From positions 1-56,759 of the forward strand of contig CAJTCH010000033.1 in NCBI GenBank assembly GCA_910574715.1: a stretch of 56,759 bases of DNA, given 5' to 3'. Origin of the DNA: Lachnospiraceae bacterium. Its GTDB lineage: Bacteria > Bacillota > Clostridia > Lachnospirales > Lachnospiraceae. Position 1 is the stretch's first letter, and each line of letters begins with the position of its first letter. Positions 1 through 8,516 of this stretch are shown here, piece after piece. The notes below the pieces were generated by a model. It was not told where the DNA came from. It saw nothing but the letters and a program-made list of their open reading frames with translations, and did no database searches. The position numbers were made by a program, and so were the translations under genes.

Positions 1-21
1 TAAAAAAATCGGCACTGGGAA

Positions 22-252
22 TTGATTTTAGAAATGTCGAAAAAACAAGATTTTACATACCAATTTACGACAATACACAGTTTATTTTACAGTCTCGAAC
101 TTCCTGGAATGCCCAATAAATCAGAATTTGCAGATGAAATATTTGAACTTTCCTTATTTTTCAAGGCTTTTAGAACCTCATATAGTGAAATGATATCTAT
201 TTTCCCTTGGTTTTGCCCTTATGGGCAGTTTACAAGGGAAAGTTTTTTCTGA
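22..252 (+). CDS. Possible 3' part of an unrecognised gene
   Basis: An open frame continues from the window edge (a stop lies at bases 1-3) and ends just before the integrase gene. The 76-residue translation is rich in Phe, Ser and Glu and matches no family I know. No clear ribosome binding site precedes the first ATG. It overlaps the candidate left attachment site at 201-241, so its last residues are probably created by element insertion. It could be the interrupted end of a chromosomal gene or a chance frame; the reverse strand here is full of stops. Confidence 0.2.
   Translation: MILEMSKKQDFTYQFTTIHSLFYSLELPGMPNKSEFADEIFELSLFFKAFRTSYSEMISIFPWFCPYGQFTRESFF
201..241. repeat. Candidate left attachment site of the mobile element
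   Basis: Bases 201-222 match 12072-12093 in 19 of 22 positions, in the same orientation. The 11-mer TACAAGGGAAA at 231-241 recurs exactly at 12126-12136. The left copy lies 18 bases from the integrase stop codon, the usual place for an att site. The site also has inverted CCCTTG and CAAGGG arms, as an integrase core site might. The exact crossover is not resolved. Confidence 0.4.
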
Positions 253-258
253 ATGTAT

Positions 259-1557
259 CTAATCGTTGCCTGTCACCTTATCCAAGAGCCTTGCGGAAGT
301 CCGCTTTGCCTCCCTTGTGGCATGGGCATACACATTCATTGTGGTACTTACGTCAGAGTGTCCCAAGAGTTCCTGCACGTCTTTTGGCGCTGCACCGTTT
401 GACAGCAGATTGCTTGTGTAAGTATGCCGGAGCTGGTGGAAGTGAAAGCCCTCAAACCCGTCCAGTTTCTTTGCAAGCGTCCTGCATACGATACTCAATG
501 TACTCGGCGTTTCAAGGCAGCCGTCCGGTCTTAAACATACAAATGAGATTTCGTTGTAATCTGCCGGAATATCCTGCGTATTTTCCAAACGATAATACTC
601 ATAGTATACCCTGTTTTTGTCCTGCACTTCCTTGTAGTAATTGCGGTGGTACAGTTCCCCATACTGCATTTGGTTTTTAAGCTGTTCTTTCCTTGCTTTT
701 TTCAGTATAGTGGTAAGCGTGTCCCCAAAATCAACCGTCCGCACTTTCTTACGTTTTGTCGGTCCGATAATCGTTTTGTGCTTTGCACCGTCATAGCGGA
801 CACTCCGTTTTACCGTTAAATACTGTTCCTCAAGGTTAATGTCCTGCCAGGTCAGCCCGCATACTTCGCCAATCCTAAGACCTGCATAGTAAGCTATCTG
901 TATCGGCAGAACCGCAGGGGGATTTTTCTTTTCAAGATAAGCGATAAGTTTCTCATAGTCATCATGGGAAATTGGCTGTGTGCCTGACTGTCCCATATCT
1001 TCCTCTGAAAACAAATCCACTTCCTCTGCCTTTCGTTTCAGTTTGATGTACTGCATTGGATTGAACGTAATCAGTTGCTTCGGGAATACCGCAAAACGGA
1101 ACGACTGCTGTAAAACTGCCGAGAACGAGTGGATATAGTCTTTGCTCAATCCCTTCTTCACTTTTCCATCGGGATAAGTCCCTCCGAAAGTAAGCAGGTC
1201 AAGGAATGTCTGCAAATGTTCCGCCGTTACGGTTCTTAACTTGCGGTCAGCAACAGGGTGTTTCTTAATGCACCGTATCGCACCGAGATAATTTTCCACC
1301 GTACCATTGCTAAGAGTGCCGACCTTTAATTCCTCCTCCGCCCAAATATCGAGCAGTTCCCCAAGCGTGATGTTGTCAGCCTTTGCAATGAATTTCTTTT
1401 CCTCGTAATCCTCCATTGCCAGCCTTAACAGCTTTTCCGTCTCGCTCTTGCTTTCCGTTCCCGTAAACTCTTTCTGTACCAAATTGCCGCTTGCGTCCTC
1501 CACATAGAAGCGGTAGTACCATTTCTTTCCTTTTTTTCTTACAGAACCTTTTGCCAT
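259..1557 (-). CDS. int: Tyrosine recombinase / integrase (Tn916-like family)
   Basis: 432 residues, the usual length for integrases of Tn916-like elements. It catalyses integration and excision of the surrounding element. Residues 1-60 look like the arm-type DNA-binding domain (GSVRKKGKKWYYRFYV), followed by a SAM-like core-binding domain and a catalytic domain. The catalytic set is visible: Arg in GLRIGEV, HxxR in HQLRHTY, His in LGHSDV and the nucleophile Tyr in MNVYAHA. Start ATG at 1557 is preceded by AAGGAGA. The 3' end faces the candidate att site. The regulator and excisionase behind it complete a standard recombination module. The frame is intact. Confidence 0.95.
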   Translation of the reverse strand: MAKGSVRKKGKKWYYRFYVEDASGNLVQKEFTGTESKSETEKLLRLAMEDYEEKKFIAKADNITLGELLDIWAEEELKVGTLSNGTVENYLGAIRCIKKHPVADRKLRTVTAEHLQTFLDLLTFGGTYPDGKVKKGLSKDYIHSFSAVLQQSFRFAVFPKQLITFNPMQYIKLKRKAEEVDLFSEEDMGQSGTQPISHDDYEKLIAYLEKKNPPAVLPIQIAYYAGLRIGEVCGLTWQDINLEEQYLTVKRSVRYDGAKHKTIIGPTKRKKVRTVDFGDTLTTILKKARKEQLKNQMQYGELYHRNYYKEVQDKNRVYYEYYRLENTQDIPADYNEISFVCLRPDGCLETPSTLSIVCRTLAKKLDGFEGFHFHQLRHTYTSNLLSNGAAPKDVQELLGHSDVSTTMNVYAHATREAKRTSARLLDKVTGND

Positions 1558-1641
1558 AATCCGTTCTCCTTTCGATAACGAGCAATCGGAACTGATGAAA
1601 TGCTTTCTGCGTGTAAGTATATCATAACTCCGATTGTTCCG

Positions 1642-2271
1642 CTATACCGATTCGGATTCTTCCCCCGATACCATAGAAAGAAGATTTGCAAGCCTTGTCG
1701 TGGCTGTTTCGGGATTTTTGGAATAGAGTCTCACAATGTCGCCCATATCATTAAACATATTTACGGTGTGGGTAATTTCCCGAAGGAACATAATCTCGTT
1801 ATATTCCTTATTCGATTTAAACCCCATTGTTTGTGCGAGCGCGGCATTTTCCGCATTGTCCTTGAAATTCTTACAGGCAAACTGAAACGAATCCACGAAC
1901 AATTCATATTCCCTTAACATCAGCAGCAGTAAATCCTTTGTAAAGTCTGACTCTGCCTGTTCCATGTCAAAAGGTAACTTTGAGAGAATGGAGGACATCA
2001 CATCACGAATGAATAATTCCCTTTTATCCGTAATGTCCGTTTCATACTCCTCTGTTTCCCCTTTCAGCCACTCCACTGACACATGAAGTGTTTCTGACAG
2101 ACCTTCCAAGACCAGCTTCTTTGTGTTGTCGATTGTCCCTGCCTCATAACGCACGATTGTGGAAGTGGCTACTCCCATCTTCTCTGCGACATAAGGCTGG
2201 TTTAATCCCAACTCAACCCTCCGCTGTTTTGCCCTGCTACCGATCAGCTTGCGCAATTCTTTGTCTTTCAT
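1642..2271 (-). CDS. XRE-family transcriptional regulator of the mobile element
   Basis: 209 residues. Residues 5-65 form a Cro/C1-type helix-turn-helix (QRRVELGLNQPYVAEKMGVA then STIVRYEAG). The remaining 140 residues are mostly helical and have no named domain that I recognise. Start ATG at 2271 follows AAGGAGG. It is divergent from the excisionase gene across a 175-base region with palindromes. By analogy with ICE repressors it probably represses excision and mobilization and autoregulates. That role is inferred from position and fold. Confidence 0.88.
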   Translation of the reverse strand: MKDKELRKLIGSRAKQRRVELGLNQPYVAEKMGVATSTIVRYEAGTIDNTKKLVLEGLSETLHVSVEWLKGETEEYETDITDKRELFIRDVMSSILSKLPFDMEQAESDFTKDLLLLMLREYELFVDSFQFACKNFKDNAENAALAQTMGFKSNKEYNEIMFLREITHTVNMFNDMGDIVRLYSKNPETATTRLANLLSMVSGEESESV

Positions 2272-2354
2272 GTTGATACGCCTCCTTTGTCGGTATGTTC
2301 ATACTATACCACACAAAAAGTAATAATGCAATATGCAATATAAAAATAATTTTT

Positions 2355-2419
2355 GCATTATCATAATGCTTGACAAGGAAATATAAAAGCGGTATAGTAT
2401 CAGTATACGCAAAATTGCG
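2355..2419 (+). promoter_or_regulatory. Excisionase promoter with palindromic operators
   Basis: TTGACA (2370-2375), a 17-base spacer and TATAGT (2393-2398) form a near-consensus promoter reading toward xis. A 15-base palindrome GCATTATCATAATGC (2355-2369) abuts the -35 box. CGCAA-AA-TTGCG (2408-2419) lies just after the -10 box. Related AATGCAAT half-sites occur nearby. These are plausible binding sites for the divergent XRE regulator. Confidence 0.75.
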
Positions 2420-2446
2420 TAATGCAATTCAAAAGGAGGGAAGTTG

Positions 2447-2677
2447 ATGACAGAAACGAAGATTGCAATGACAATCGAGGAAGCGTCTGAGTATACGGGA
2501 ATCGGCAGGAACACCATGAGAAACCTTGTGGAATGGGGAAAACTGCCAGTCTTAAAAGTCGGGCGAAAGATACTTATCAAAAGCGATATTCTTGAAAAGT
2601 TCATGGAAGTGAACGAGGGAAAGAACCTGCGGGATAAGGGCGATGTAAAAGCGGTAACACGAAAATCAGCAGTATAA
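2447..2677 (+). CDS. xis: Excisionase (Xis), MerR-like helix-turn-helix
   Basis: 76 residues with the pattern of Tn916-type excisionases: a winged-helix DNA-binding fold (MTIEEASEYTGIGRNTMRNL, then LPVLKVGRKILIKSDILEKF). Such proteins bend the attachment-site DNA and direct the integrase toward excision. The ATG at 2447 is preferred over the TTG three bases upstream because AAGGAGGG lies seven bases before it. It is transcribed from the strong divergent promoter at 2370-2398. The short basic tail is typical of the family. Confidence 0.88.
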   Translation: MTETKIAMTIEEASEYTGIGRNTMRNLVEWGKLPVLKVGRKILIKSDILEKFMEVNEGKNLRDKGDVKAVTRKSAV

Positions 2678-3360
2678 AAGGCGGCTTCTTACGAAACCGC
2701 CTCAGGTATGTATCAGACCGAAGCCATGATATACCTACACGCAAATAGATTATATCATGTGCTTCCTTTTGGTACAAGCGGAAATTTGGGGGAATGGCAA
2801 AAACAAGTTGAAAAAATAAGTTCATTTTGGAAAACCAACTTAAAAAATCAACTGATTTTGGTATGTTCAGTTGAAAAAGTCAACTGATGTTTCGGGAGGT
2901 ATTTTCAATGTGATGTAAGATGGCTGCAAAAAGTCAACTGATATTTCTGATTGCACTTTCTACTATCATAAGCGACAGCACTTTTTGCTATCATAGTGAC
3001 ATCATTTTGGGTATGATGATAGTATTTTTTGCTATCATAGAGGCTGATTTTACCGGCATAATCCGAACAGTTTCAAGGGAGATTCTCTTCTCTTAAAGCC
3101 CTCGGCGTTTGAGAGCGAAATACCCCCATTGCACAAACTGCGTTTATGCAATGGGGATTTCGCCCTTGCAGGGGGCAAATTCACGCTAGCGTGAATTACA
3201 AATGCTGACGCATTTGTGATTACCGCTATAAGGCGGATATGTTCGCAAATGTGCCGCCTATGCTGCCGCTCACAATCTGTCATGCCGACACTGCTGCTAT
3301 CCCCGTTGCCATTTGCAGGAGGGAGGACAAAGCACAATACAGAGACATTCATTTATCCGC
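2678..3360. other. Repeat- and hairpin-rich non-coding region, candidate origin of transfer
   Basis: No gene in about 680 bases. GTCAACTGAT-type words recur three times (about 2849-2942), with one inverted copy, GTTCAGTTGA. TTTTTGCTATCATAG occurs twice (about 2980-3045), with further CTATCATA and TGATGATAG copies. Several hairpins follow: CCCCATTGCA with TGCAATGGGG, the perfect palindrome ATTCACGCTAGCGTGAAT (3179-3196), and ACAAATGC with GCATTTGT. It sits directly before the relaxase gene. Iteron-like repeats plus hairpins next to a relaxase are typical of oriT. The nick site is not identified. Confidence 0.55.
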
Positions 3361-4959
3361 ATGAGCAAGCTGCCCGATGTCAGGGGCAGGATCACTTATA
3401 TATCCAGCCATGCAAAGCAGGAAAACCTGTATGCGGTCTATGAAACGACAGACCGACGCTACTGGACGGAGCTTGCAAAATGCAATCAGCAGGAATTTCT
3501 AAAAAGCGGCACAGAGGGAAAATGTATAGAGGCGAGGGAATTTATCATTGCCCTGCCCGAATCATTTCCAAACCTTTATGAGCCGGATAAGCTGTTACAG
3601 ATTTTCACAGACCGTTTTAAAGAAAAGTATGGCGTGGAGTGTGTATCAGCACTGCACCATAACAAGCGAAAGACGAATTATCATATCCACCTTATTTTTT
3701 CGGAACGGGAACTGTTATCCGAACCCATAGAAAAAACTGCTACACGCAATATGTTCTATGACGAAAACAGGAAACACGTCCGCACGAAAAAAGAGATACT
3801 TGACGAAAACGGAGACGTACGCAAAGGCTGTAAGATTGTGAAAAAAGGCGAAGTCTATGAGCGCATTCTCTTTACCGCCAAAAATAAACTGTTCAAGCAT
3901 AAGGATTTTGTTGACGGGGTAAAGCATTTCTATACTGACCTTATCAATCTTCTTGTAAAAGATGACAAAGAAAAACTCCATGTATTTGACAGCAGCGGAT
4001 TATATCTTACCACCAAAAAAATAGGGAAGAATAACCCGAAAGCGGAACAGATACAGACCGATAACGAAATGCGTATGCGCTGGAATTGTGAAGTAGACAG
4101 GGCGATTGTCAGCGGTGTTTCTGAAATGGAGATACAACAGATAAAGAAAAAATATATCACTGACCGCATCAGAGAATCCGTTGATATATTTGGCAGCCAG
4201 CCGGAACGTCTGGAAAGTATTATTATGACTGCTGTTATGGTACTGGCGTTGCTGATTTCTAAAGTATTGGATAAGGCGAGGGAATTGTCTGCAAAGCTTT
4301 TTGAGAAAGAATCGTTACAGCTGATTGCCAAACCAAGCGAGGAAAGAACAACACAAATAATACCGCAAACGGATAAAACACCAAAGCAGGAAAAAATCAC
4401 CCATAAAGAATCGACTGACGATTTATCAATACAACAACGAGTGTTGAAGTCCAAAACACAGACAGCACAGCCGGAAACACCACAGATACCGCTCAAGCCT
4501 GTTATGTCCGCTGAAGCTGCAGAATATCCAAGACTGCTAAAGATTTATAAGGAACTAAACCGCCAAAACGGGATTATTTTTAACGCAGAGAGGGAACGCA
4601 ATGAGTTGGAACTGGAGCGTGACAGCCTAAAAGGACTCGCAAAACTGACAAAGAAAGGGGAACTGCAAAGCAGGATTGACCGCAAAAACGAGGAAATAGA
4701 CCTTCTGAAAGTCGGTTTGTCGGGGATAGTCAAACGATATGGATTCCAAACGGTGCATGATTTCTACAAAGTTTTTGCAGTTTCTAAAACAGCTAATGCC
4801 GATTATCGGGTCAAAGCGGATCAATGGGAAGAACAATACGGGGAAAAAGCACAAAATCAGGAAGAAAGCATATCCAAACGGTTACAGAATTATCAAAGGG
4901 AAAATGCAGACACACAAACAAAACAGATTTCAAAAAGTAGAAACAGAGGGGCAATATGA
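3361..4959 (+). CDS. Relaxase / mobilization protein (MobA/MobL-like)
   Basis: About 532 residues from the ATG at 3361. The N-terminal 250 residues are a rolling-circle-type relaxase domain. The metal-binding histidines are seen in HHNKRKTNYHIHL and candidate tyrosines lie in the first 40 residues. A hydrophobic stretch (about residues 287-303, TAVMVLALLISKVL) may be a membrane segment, followed by a charged coiled-coil tail. It would nick oriT and pilot one DNA strand into a recipient using a helper's conjugation machinery. The start is uncertain: the best Shine-Dalgarno (3317-3326) lies 35 bases upstream and a TTG at 3313 also opens the frame. Confidence 0.82.
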   Translation: MSKLPDVRGRITYISSHAKQENLYAVYETTDRRYWTELAKCNQQEFLKSGTEGKCIEAREFIIALPESFPNLYEPDKLLQIFTDRFKEKYGVECVSALHHNKRKTNYHIHLIFSERELLSEPIEKTATRNMFYDENRKHVRTKKEILDENGDVRKGCKIVKKGEVYERILFTAKNKLFKHKDFVDGVKHFYTDLINLLVKDDKEKLHVFDSSGLYLTTKKIGKNNPKAEQIQTDNEMRMRWNCEVDRAIVSGVSEMEIQQIKKKYITDRIRESVDIFGSQPERLESIIMTAVMVLALLISKVLDKARELSAKLFEKESLQLIAKPSEERTTQIIPQTDKTPKQEKITHKESTDDLSIQQRVLKSKTQTAQPETPQIPLKPVMSAEAAEYPRLLKIYKELNRQNGIIFNAERERNELELERDSLKGLAKLTKKGELQSRIDRKNEEIDLLKVGLSGIVKRYGFQTVHDFYKVFAVSKTANADYRVKADQWEEQYGEKAQNQEESISKRLQNYQRENADTQTKQISKSRNRGAI

Positions 4960-4979
4960 CATGCCCCTCTAAAATTTTA
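4945..4979 (+). terminator. Rho-independent terminator after the relaxase
   Basis: AGAGGGGCA, an 8-base loop, TGCCCCTCT, then an AT-rich tail. The hairpin includes the relaxase stop codon and separates mobilization genes from the phosphate cargo. Confidence 0.75.
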
Positions 4980-5005
4980 TTAAGACATTTTTGGCTTGTA
5001 AAAAC

Positions 5006-5060
5006 TTTACATCAATTTTACAATGCCGCGATATTGGATTTGATTTTTGTCCTGTATGAT
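5006..5060 (+). promoter_or_regulatory. Candidate PhoP box and promoter of the pst-pho operon
   Basis: Two exact TTTACA repeats (5006-5011 and 5017-5022) are separated by 5 bases. This is the 11-base periodicity of Gram-positive PhoP binding sites. A -10-like TATGAT (5055-5060) follows, with no good -35 box, as expected for an activator-dependent promoter. It lies 86 bases before pstS. The element encodes its own PhoP/PhoR pair, so the operon would be autoregulated by phosphate starvation. Confidence 0.6.
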
Positions 5061-5107
5061 ATAGCTGTAAACTTCAAGAAAAACAAAAAGCAAAGGAGAT
5101 TCAAAAA

Positions 5108-6001
5108 ATGAAAACATCAAAAAAATACTTGGCATTTGCCCTTATGAGTGTTCTAATGCTGTCTGCATTAACGGGGTGCAGTAATAAGAACGAGGGCGAT
5201 TCAGCCAAATTTGACACAGCAAGAGAGATCAATGTACTTACCCGCGAAGATGGCTCGGGGACACGCGGCGCGTTCATAGAGCTGTTTGGAATCGAGCAGA
5301 AAAATGAAGCGGGAGAAAAAATCGACTATACAGCAGACACCGCCGCCGTTACAAATTCTACGTCTGTTATGATGACAACGGTTGCCGGGGATTTATACTC
5401 TATCGGATATATTTCTCTTGGCTCCATGAATGATACTGTAAAGGCGATTCAGATCGACGGCTGCGAAGCAACGATTGAAAATATCAAAAATGGTACATAT
5501 AAGATTGCGCGTCCCTTTAACATTGCGACAAAGGACGGTTTAAGTGACACAGCGCAGGATTTTATCGACTTCATTATGAGTGCGGACGGTCAAGCAGTGA
5601 TTGAAGAAAATGGATATATTTCTGTATCTGACGCGGGAAGTTACAGCGGGGAAATGGATTCGGGCAAAATTATTGTAGCGGGTTCCAGCTCTGTCACCCC
5701 GGTTATGGAAAAACTCAAAGAAGCCTATCTTGAGAGAAATCCGGGCGTTACGATTGAGATACAGCAAAGTGATTCTTCTACTGGTATGTCTGACACAATA
5801 GACGGAACCTGCGATATAGGCATGGCTTCCCGTGAGCTGAAAGATTCCGAAATGGAAAAAGGACTGACCGCTACCGTAATTGCAATGGACGGTATTACAG
5901 TGATTGTTAATAATGACTGTCCCATAAATAACCTTACAAGTGAACAGGTAAAAGATATTTTTATGGGTAATGCGGTTCGTTGGAGTGAAATATCACAGTA
6001 G
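5108..6001 (+). CDS. pstS: Phosphate-binding lipoprotein PstS, circularly permuted
   Basis: 297 residues, a normal family length. It captures inorganic phosphate outside the membrane for the PstCAB importer. Signal peptide and lipobox (LTGC, Cys about 22) are clear. The two halves occur in unusual order. The block normally in the second half (REDGSGTRGAF, then FIMSADGQAVIEENGYISV) comes first. The block that normally starts PstS (GKIIVAGSSSVTPVMEKLKEAY, then DIGMASRELKDSE and IAMDGITVIVNNDCP) comes second. Phosphate-binding elements of both halves are retained, so the protein is probably functional. AAGGAG precedes the ATG. Confidence 0.92.
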   Translation: MKTSKKYLAFALMSVLMLSALTGCSNKNEGDSAKFDTAREINVLTREDGSGTRGAFIELFGIEQKNEAGEKIDYTADTAAVTNSTSVMMTTVAGDLYSIGYISLGSMNDTVKAIQIDGCEATIENIKNGTYKIARPFNIATKDGLSDTAQDFIDFIMSADGQAVIEENGYISVSDAGSYSGEMDSGKIIVAGSSSVTPVMEKLKEAYLERNPGVTIEIQQSDSSTGMSDTIDGTCDIGMASRELKDSEMEKGLTATVIAMDGITVIVNNDCPINNLTSEQVKDIFMGNAVRWSEISQ

Positions 6002-6007
6002 GATTTT

Positions 6008-6040
6008 AAGGGGCTGCGGTAAGAAAGCCGCCGCCCCTTT
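6008..6040 (+). terminator. Intercistronic hairpin between pstS and pstC
   Basis: AAGGGGC-TGCGG, a short loop, then CCGC-CGCCCCTT followed by TT. Partial termination or 3' stabilisation here would leave more pstS than pstCAB message, as commonly seen for binding-protein genes. Confidence 0.65.
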
Positions 6041-6058
6041 TCAATAAGGAGCATGATT

Positions 6059-6907
6059 ATGAAGAATATAAAAGAAAAAGTGATGAAACTGCTTTTTTTC
6101 TTGACAGCCCTTGTTTCCATAGCAGCGGTAATTCTAATCTGCATATTCCTGTTTGCAAGCGGTATCCCTGCAATAAAAGAAATAGGCGTTTTCAAATTTT
6201 TGCTGGGTACAAGCTGGAAACCCGCAAATAATCTCTATGGGATTCTCCCTATGATCGTCGGCTCTTTCTATGTAACTGCCGGAGCATTGATTATTGGCGT
6301 ACCGATTGGAATATTGACAGCGGTATTCATGGCAAGATTTGCTCCGAGAAGTATCTATGCGCCTTTGAAAGCTGCTGTTAATCTAATGGCGGGGATTCCG
6401 TCGGTTGTGTACGGTTTTTTTGGATTGGTAGTCTTAGTGCCTTTTATTCGGGAAGCCTTTGGCGGGCGCGGTATGAGTGTACTTACTGCTTCTGTCCTGC
6501 TGGGGCTGATGATTTTACCTACCATTATCAGCGTTTCGGAAACTTCAATCCGGGCTGTCCCGGAAAGTTACTATGAGGGAGGGCTTGCTCTTGGAGCTTC
6601 CCATGAAAGAAGTGTATTTTTTACGGTTCTTCCCGCAGCAAAGAGCGGTATTTTTGCAGGGGTTGTATTAGGGATTGGGCGGGCAGTCGGTGAAACAATG
6701 GCGGTTATGATGGTTGCCGGAAATCAAGCGGTTATCCCGGACAGTATGCTTTCCGGCGTTCGGACACTGACCACAAACATTGTATTGGAAATGGGATATT
6801 CTACGGATTTACACCGTGAAGCGTTAATTGGTACGGCTGTTGTCCTGTTTGTTTTCATTCTCATTATCAATCTGTCCCTCTCCCTGTTCAAAAGGAGGGT
6901 GAAATAA
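6059..6907 (+). CDS. pstC: Phosphate ABC transporter permease PstC
   Basis: 282 residues with about six membrane helices. It is one of the two channel subunits of the high-affinity phosphate importer. The PstC pattern is clear: AGIPSVVYGFFGLVVLVPFI, followed by the cytoplasmic coupling helix that docks on PstB (ALGASHERSVFFTVLPAAKSGI) and AVGETMAVMMVAGN. The ATG at 6059 is chosen because AAGGAG is seven bases upstream; the ATG at 6053 is too close to it. The next gene follows without a gap. Confidence 0.95.
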   Translation: MKNIKEKVMKLLFFLTALVSIAAVILICIFLFASGIPAIKEIGVFKFLLGTSWKPANNLYGILPMIVGSFYVTAGALIIGVPIGILTAVFMARFAPRSIYAPLKAAVNLMAGIPSVVYGFFGLVVLVPFIREAFGGRGMSVLTASVLLGLMILPTIISVSETSIRAVPESYYEGGLALGASHERSVFFTVLPAAKSGIFAGVVLGIGRAVGETMAVMMVAGNQAVIPDSMLSGVRTLTTNIVLEMGYSTDLHREALIGTAVVLFVFILIINLSLSLFKRRVK

Positions 6908-7774
6908 ATGGTTGGAAAATTGAAACGGAAATGGTGCGCATACAGACGCGACCCTAAATCTTTTGTTCTCTTTCTTTCTGTATGCCTTGCAGCATTGATT
7001 ACAATGCTTGCGCTTATTTTTATTATTGCATACATATTGATAAAAGGGATTCCAAATTTAACGCTGGATTTATTTGACAGCAAATATACAACAGAAAATG
7101 TGTCCCTGCTTCCAGCACTTATCAATACACTGTTCATTATGCTGCTTTCCCTGCTGTTTGCGGTTCCCGTAGGAATTGGTGCTGCAATTTATCTGACAGA
7201 ATACGCAAGACGGGGAAATAAGCTGGTTCATATCGTAGGTATTACCGCTGAAACATTGTCCGGGATTCCGTCAATCGTTTATGGGCTGTTCGGTTCCCTT
7301 TTCTTCGTGAAATATCTTGGGCTGGGGTTGTCTTTGCTGTCCGGGGCTTTGACATTAAGCATTATGATTTTGCCGCTTATTATGCGGACAACAGAAGAAG
7401 CCTTGCGAAGCGTTCCCGACAGTTACCGCGAGGGCAGCTTCGGGCTTGGAGCCGGAAAGCTACGAACCGTATTCTCTATTGTCCTGCCCTGCGCCGTTCC
7501 GGGTATCTTGTCCGGCGTTATTCTTGGAATCGGGCGTATCGTCGGGGAATCGGCGGCACTGATCTTTACTTCCGGAACCGTTGCAGAAATAGCAACAAGT
7601 ATTTTTTCGTCGGCAAGAACTTTATCCGTCCATATGTATTCTATTTCGGGTGAGGGACTGTATATCAAGCAGACTTACGCAACTGCGGTTGTATTATTGG
7701 TTGTTGTCATTCTGATAAATGCACTTTCTGGGTTTGTGGCAAAAAAGATAGGAGGTAAAAACACAGATGGATAA
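6908..7774 (+). CDS. pstA: Phosphate ABC transporter permease PstA
   Basis: 288 residues, about six membrane helices; partner of PstC in the phosphate channel. Diagnostic stretches include [20 protein letters not shown], the coupling helix around [21 protein letters not shown], and [16 protein letters not shown]. Start ATG immediately follows the pstC stop, with GGAGGGTG just before it. Its 3' end overlaps pstB by eight bases, consistent with translational coupling. Confidence 0.95.
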   Translation: MVGKLKRKWCAYRRDPKSFVLFLSVCLAALITMLALIFIIAYILIKGIPNLTLDLFDSKYTTENVSLLPALINTLFIMLLSLLFAVPVGIGAAIYLTEYARRGNKLVHIVGITAETLSGIPSIVYGLFGSLFFVKYLGLGLSLLSGALTLSIMILPLIMRTTEEALRSVPDSYREGSFGLGAGKLRTVFSIVLPCAVPGILSGVILGIGRIVGESAALIFTSGTVAEIATSIFSSARTLSVHMYSISGEGLYIKQTYATAVVLLVVVILINALSGFVAKKIGGKNTDG

Positions 7775-8516
7775 AATCGTGGTTGAGGATTTGGATTTAT
7801 TCTACGGAAACTTTCAAGCCTTGAAAAAAATAAATGTGGCGTTTAAGGAACACGAAATTACCGCGCTGATCGGACCGTCGGGCTGCGGTAAATCGACATT
7901 ATTAAAAACATTGAACCGAATGAATGACTTGGTGGAGGGCTGCCACATCAAAGGGACTATCCGTTTAGACGGTGAAGATATTTATGGAAATATGGATATT
8001 AACCTACTGCGTAAACGTGTGGGAATGGTATTTCAAAAACCGAATCCGTTCCCTATGAGCATTTATGACAATGTTGCCTTTGGAGCAAGGACGCATGGTA
8101 TCCGTTCTAAAGCTGCGCTGGACGAAATTGTAGAGCGTTCCTTAAAAGGGGCGGCAATTTGGGACGAGGTAAAAGACAGGCTGAAAAAATCTGCGCTTGG
8201 TATGTCGGGCGGTCAACAGCAGCGTCTTTGCATTGCCCGCGCTTTGGCGGTGGAGCCGGAAGTTTTGCTGATGGACGAACCAACCAGCGCACTTGACCCT
8301 ATTTCTACGGCAAAGGTAGAGGAACTTGCCGCAGAATTAAAAAAGGACTATACCATTGTCATTGTGACACATAATATGCAGCAAGCACTCCGAATTTCCG
8401 ACAGGACAGCGTTTTTCCTGCTTGGGGAAATGGTGGAGTTTGGAGAAACAGAAAAATTATTCTCCATGCCGCAGGACAAGCGGACAGAGGATTATATTAC
8501 GGGGAGGTTTGGATAA
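7767..8516 (+). CDS. pstB: Phosphate ABC transporter ATPase PstB
   Basis: 249 residues. It supplies ATP-driven power for phosphate import. All nucleotide-binding motifs are intact: Walker [11 protein letters not shown]-loop [11 protein letters not shown] (characteristic of PstB), signature LSGG variant MSGGQQQR, Walker [13 protein letters not shown], and the switch His in VTHNMQQA. The start overlaps pstA by eight bases, with AGGAGG upstream. The TAATG junction couples it to phoU. Confidence 0.97.
   Translation: MDKIVVEDLDLFYGNFQALKKINVAFKEHEITALIGPSGCGKSTLLKTLNRMNDLVEGCHIKGTIRLDGEDIYGNMDINLLRKRVGMVFQKPNPFPMSIYDNVAFGARTHGIRSKAALDEIVERSLKGAAIWDEVKDRLKKSALGMSGGQQQRLCIARALAVEPEVLLMDEPTSALDPISTAKVEELAAELKKDYTIVIVTHNMQQALRISDRTAFFLLGEMVEFGETEKLFSMPQDKRTEDYITGRFG

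Noticed and set aside
22..252. Left-edge ORF as the missing N-terminus of hsdR (it contains GMPNKS, a word seen in some HsdR N-termini)
   Set aside because: The residues around it do not match the nuclease domain that should follow, and the surviving hsdR already contains the corresponding segment. The similarity is too short.
207..680. 157-residue plus-strand ORF
   Set aside because: Antisense to the integrase C-terminus; composition follows the reverse complement of the conserved catalytic domain.
5108..6001. pstS as a frameshifted or truncated gene
   Set aside because: Both halves are complete in one frame with a normal signal peptide; domain order, not damage, explains the odd alignment.
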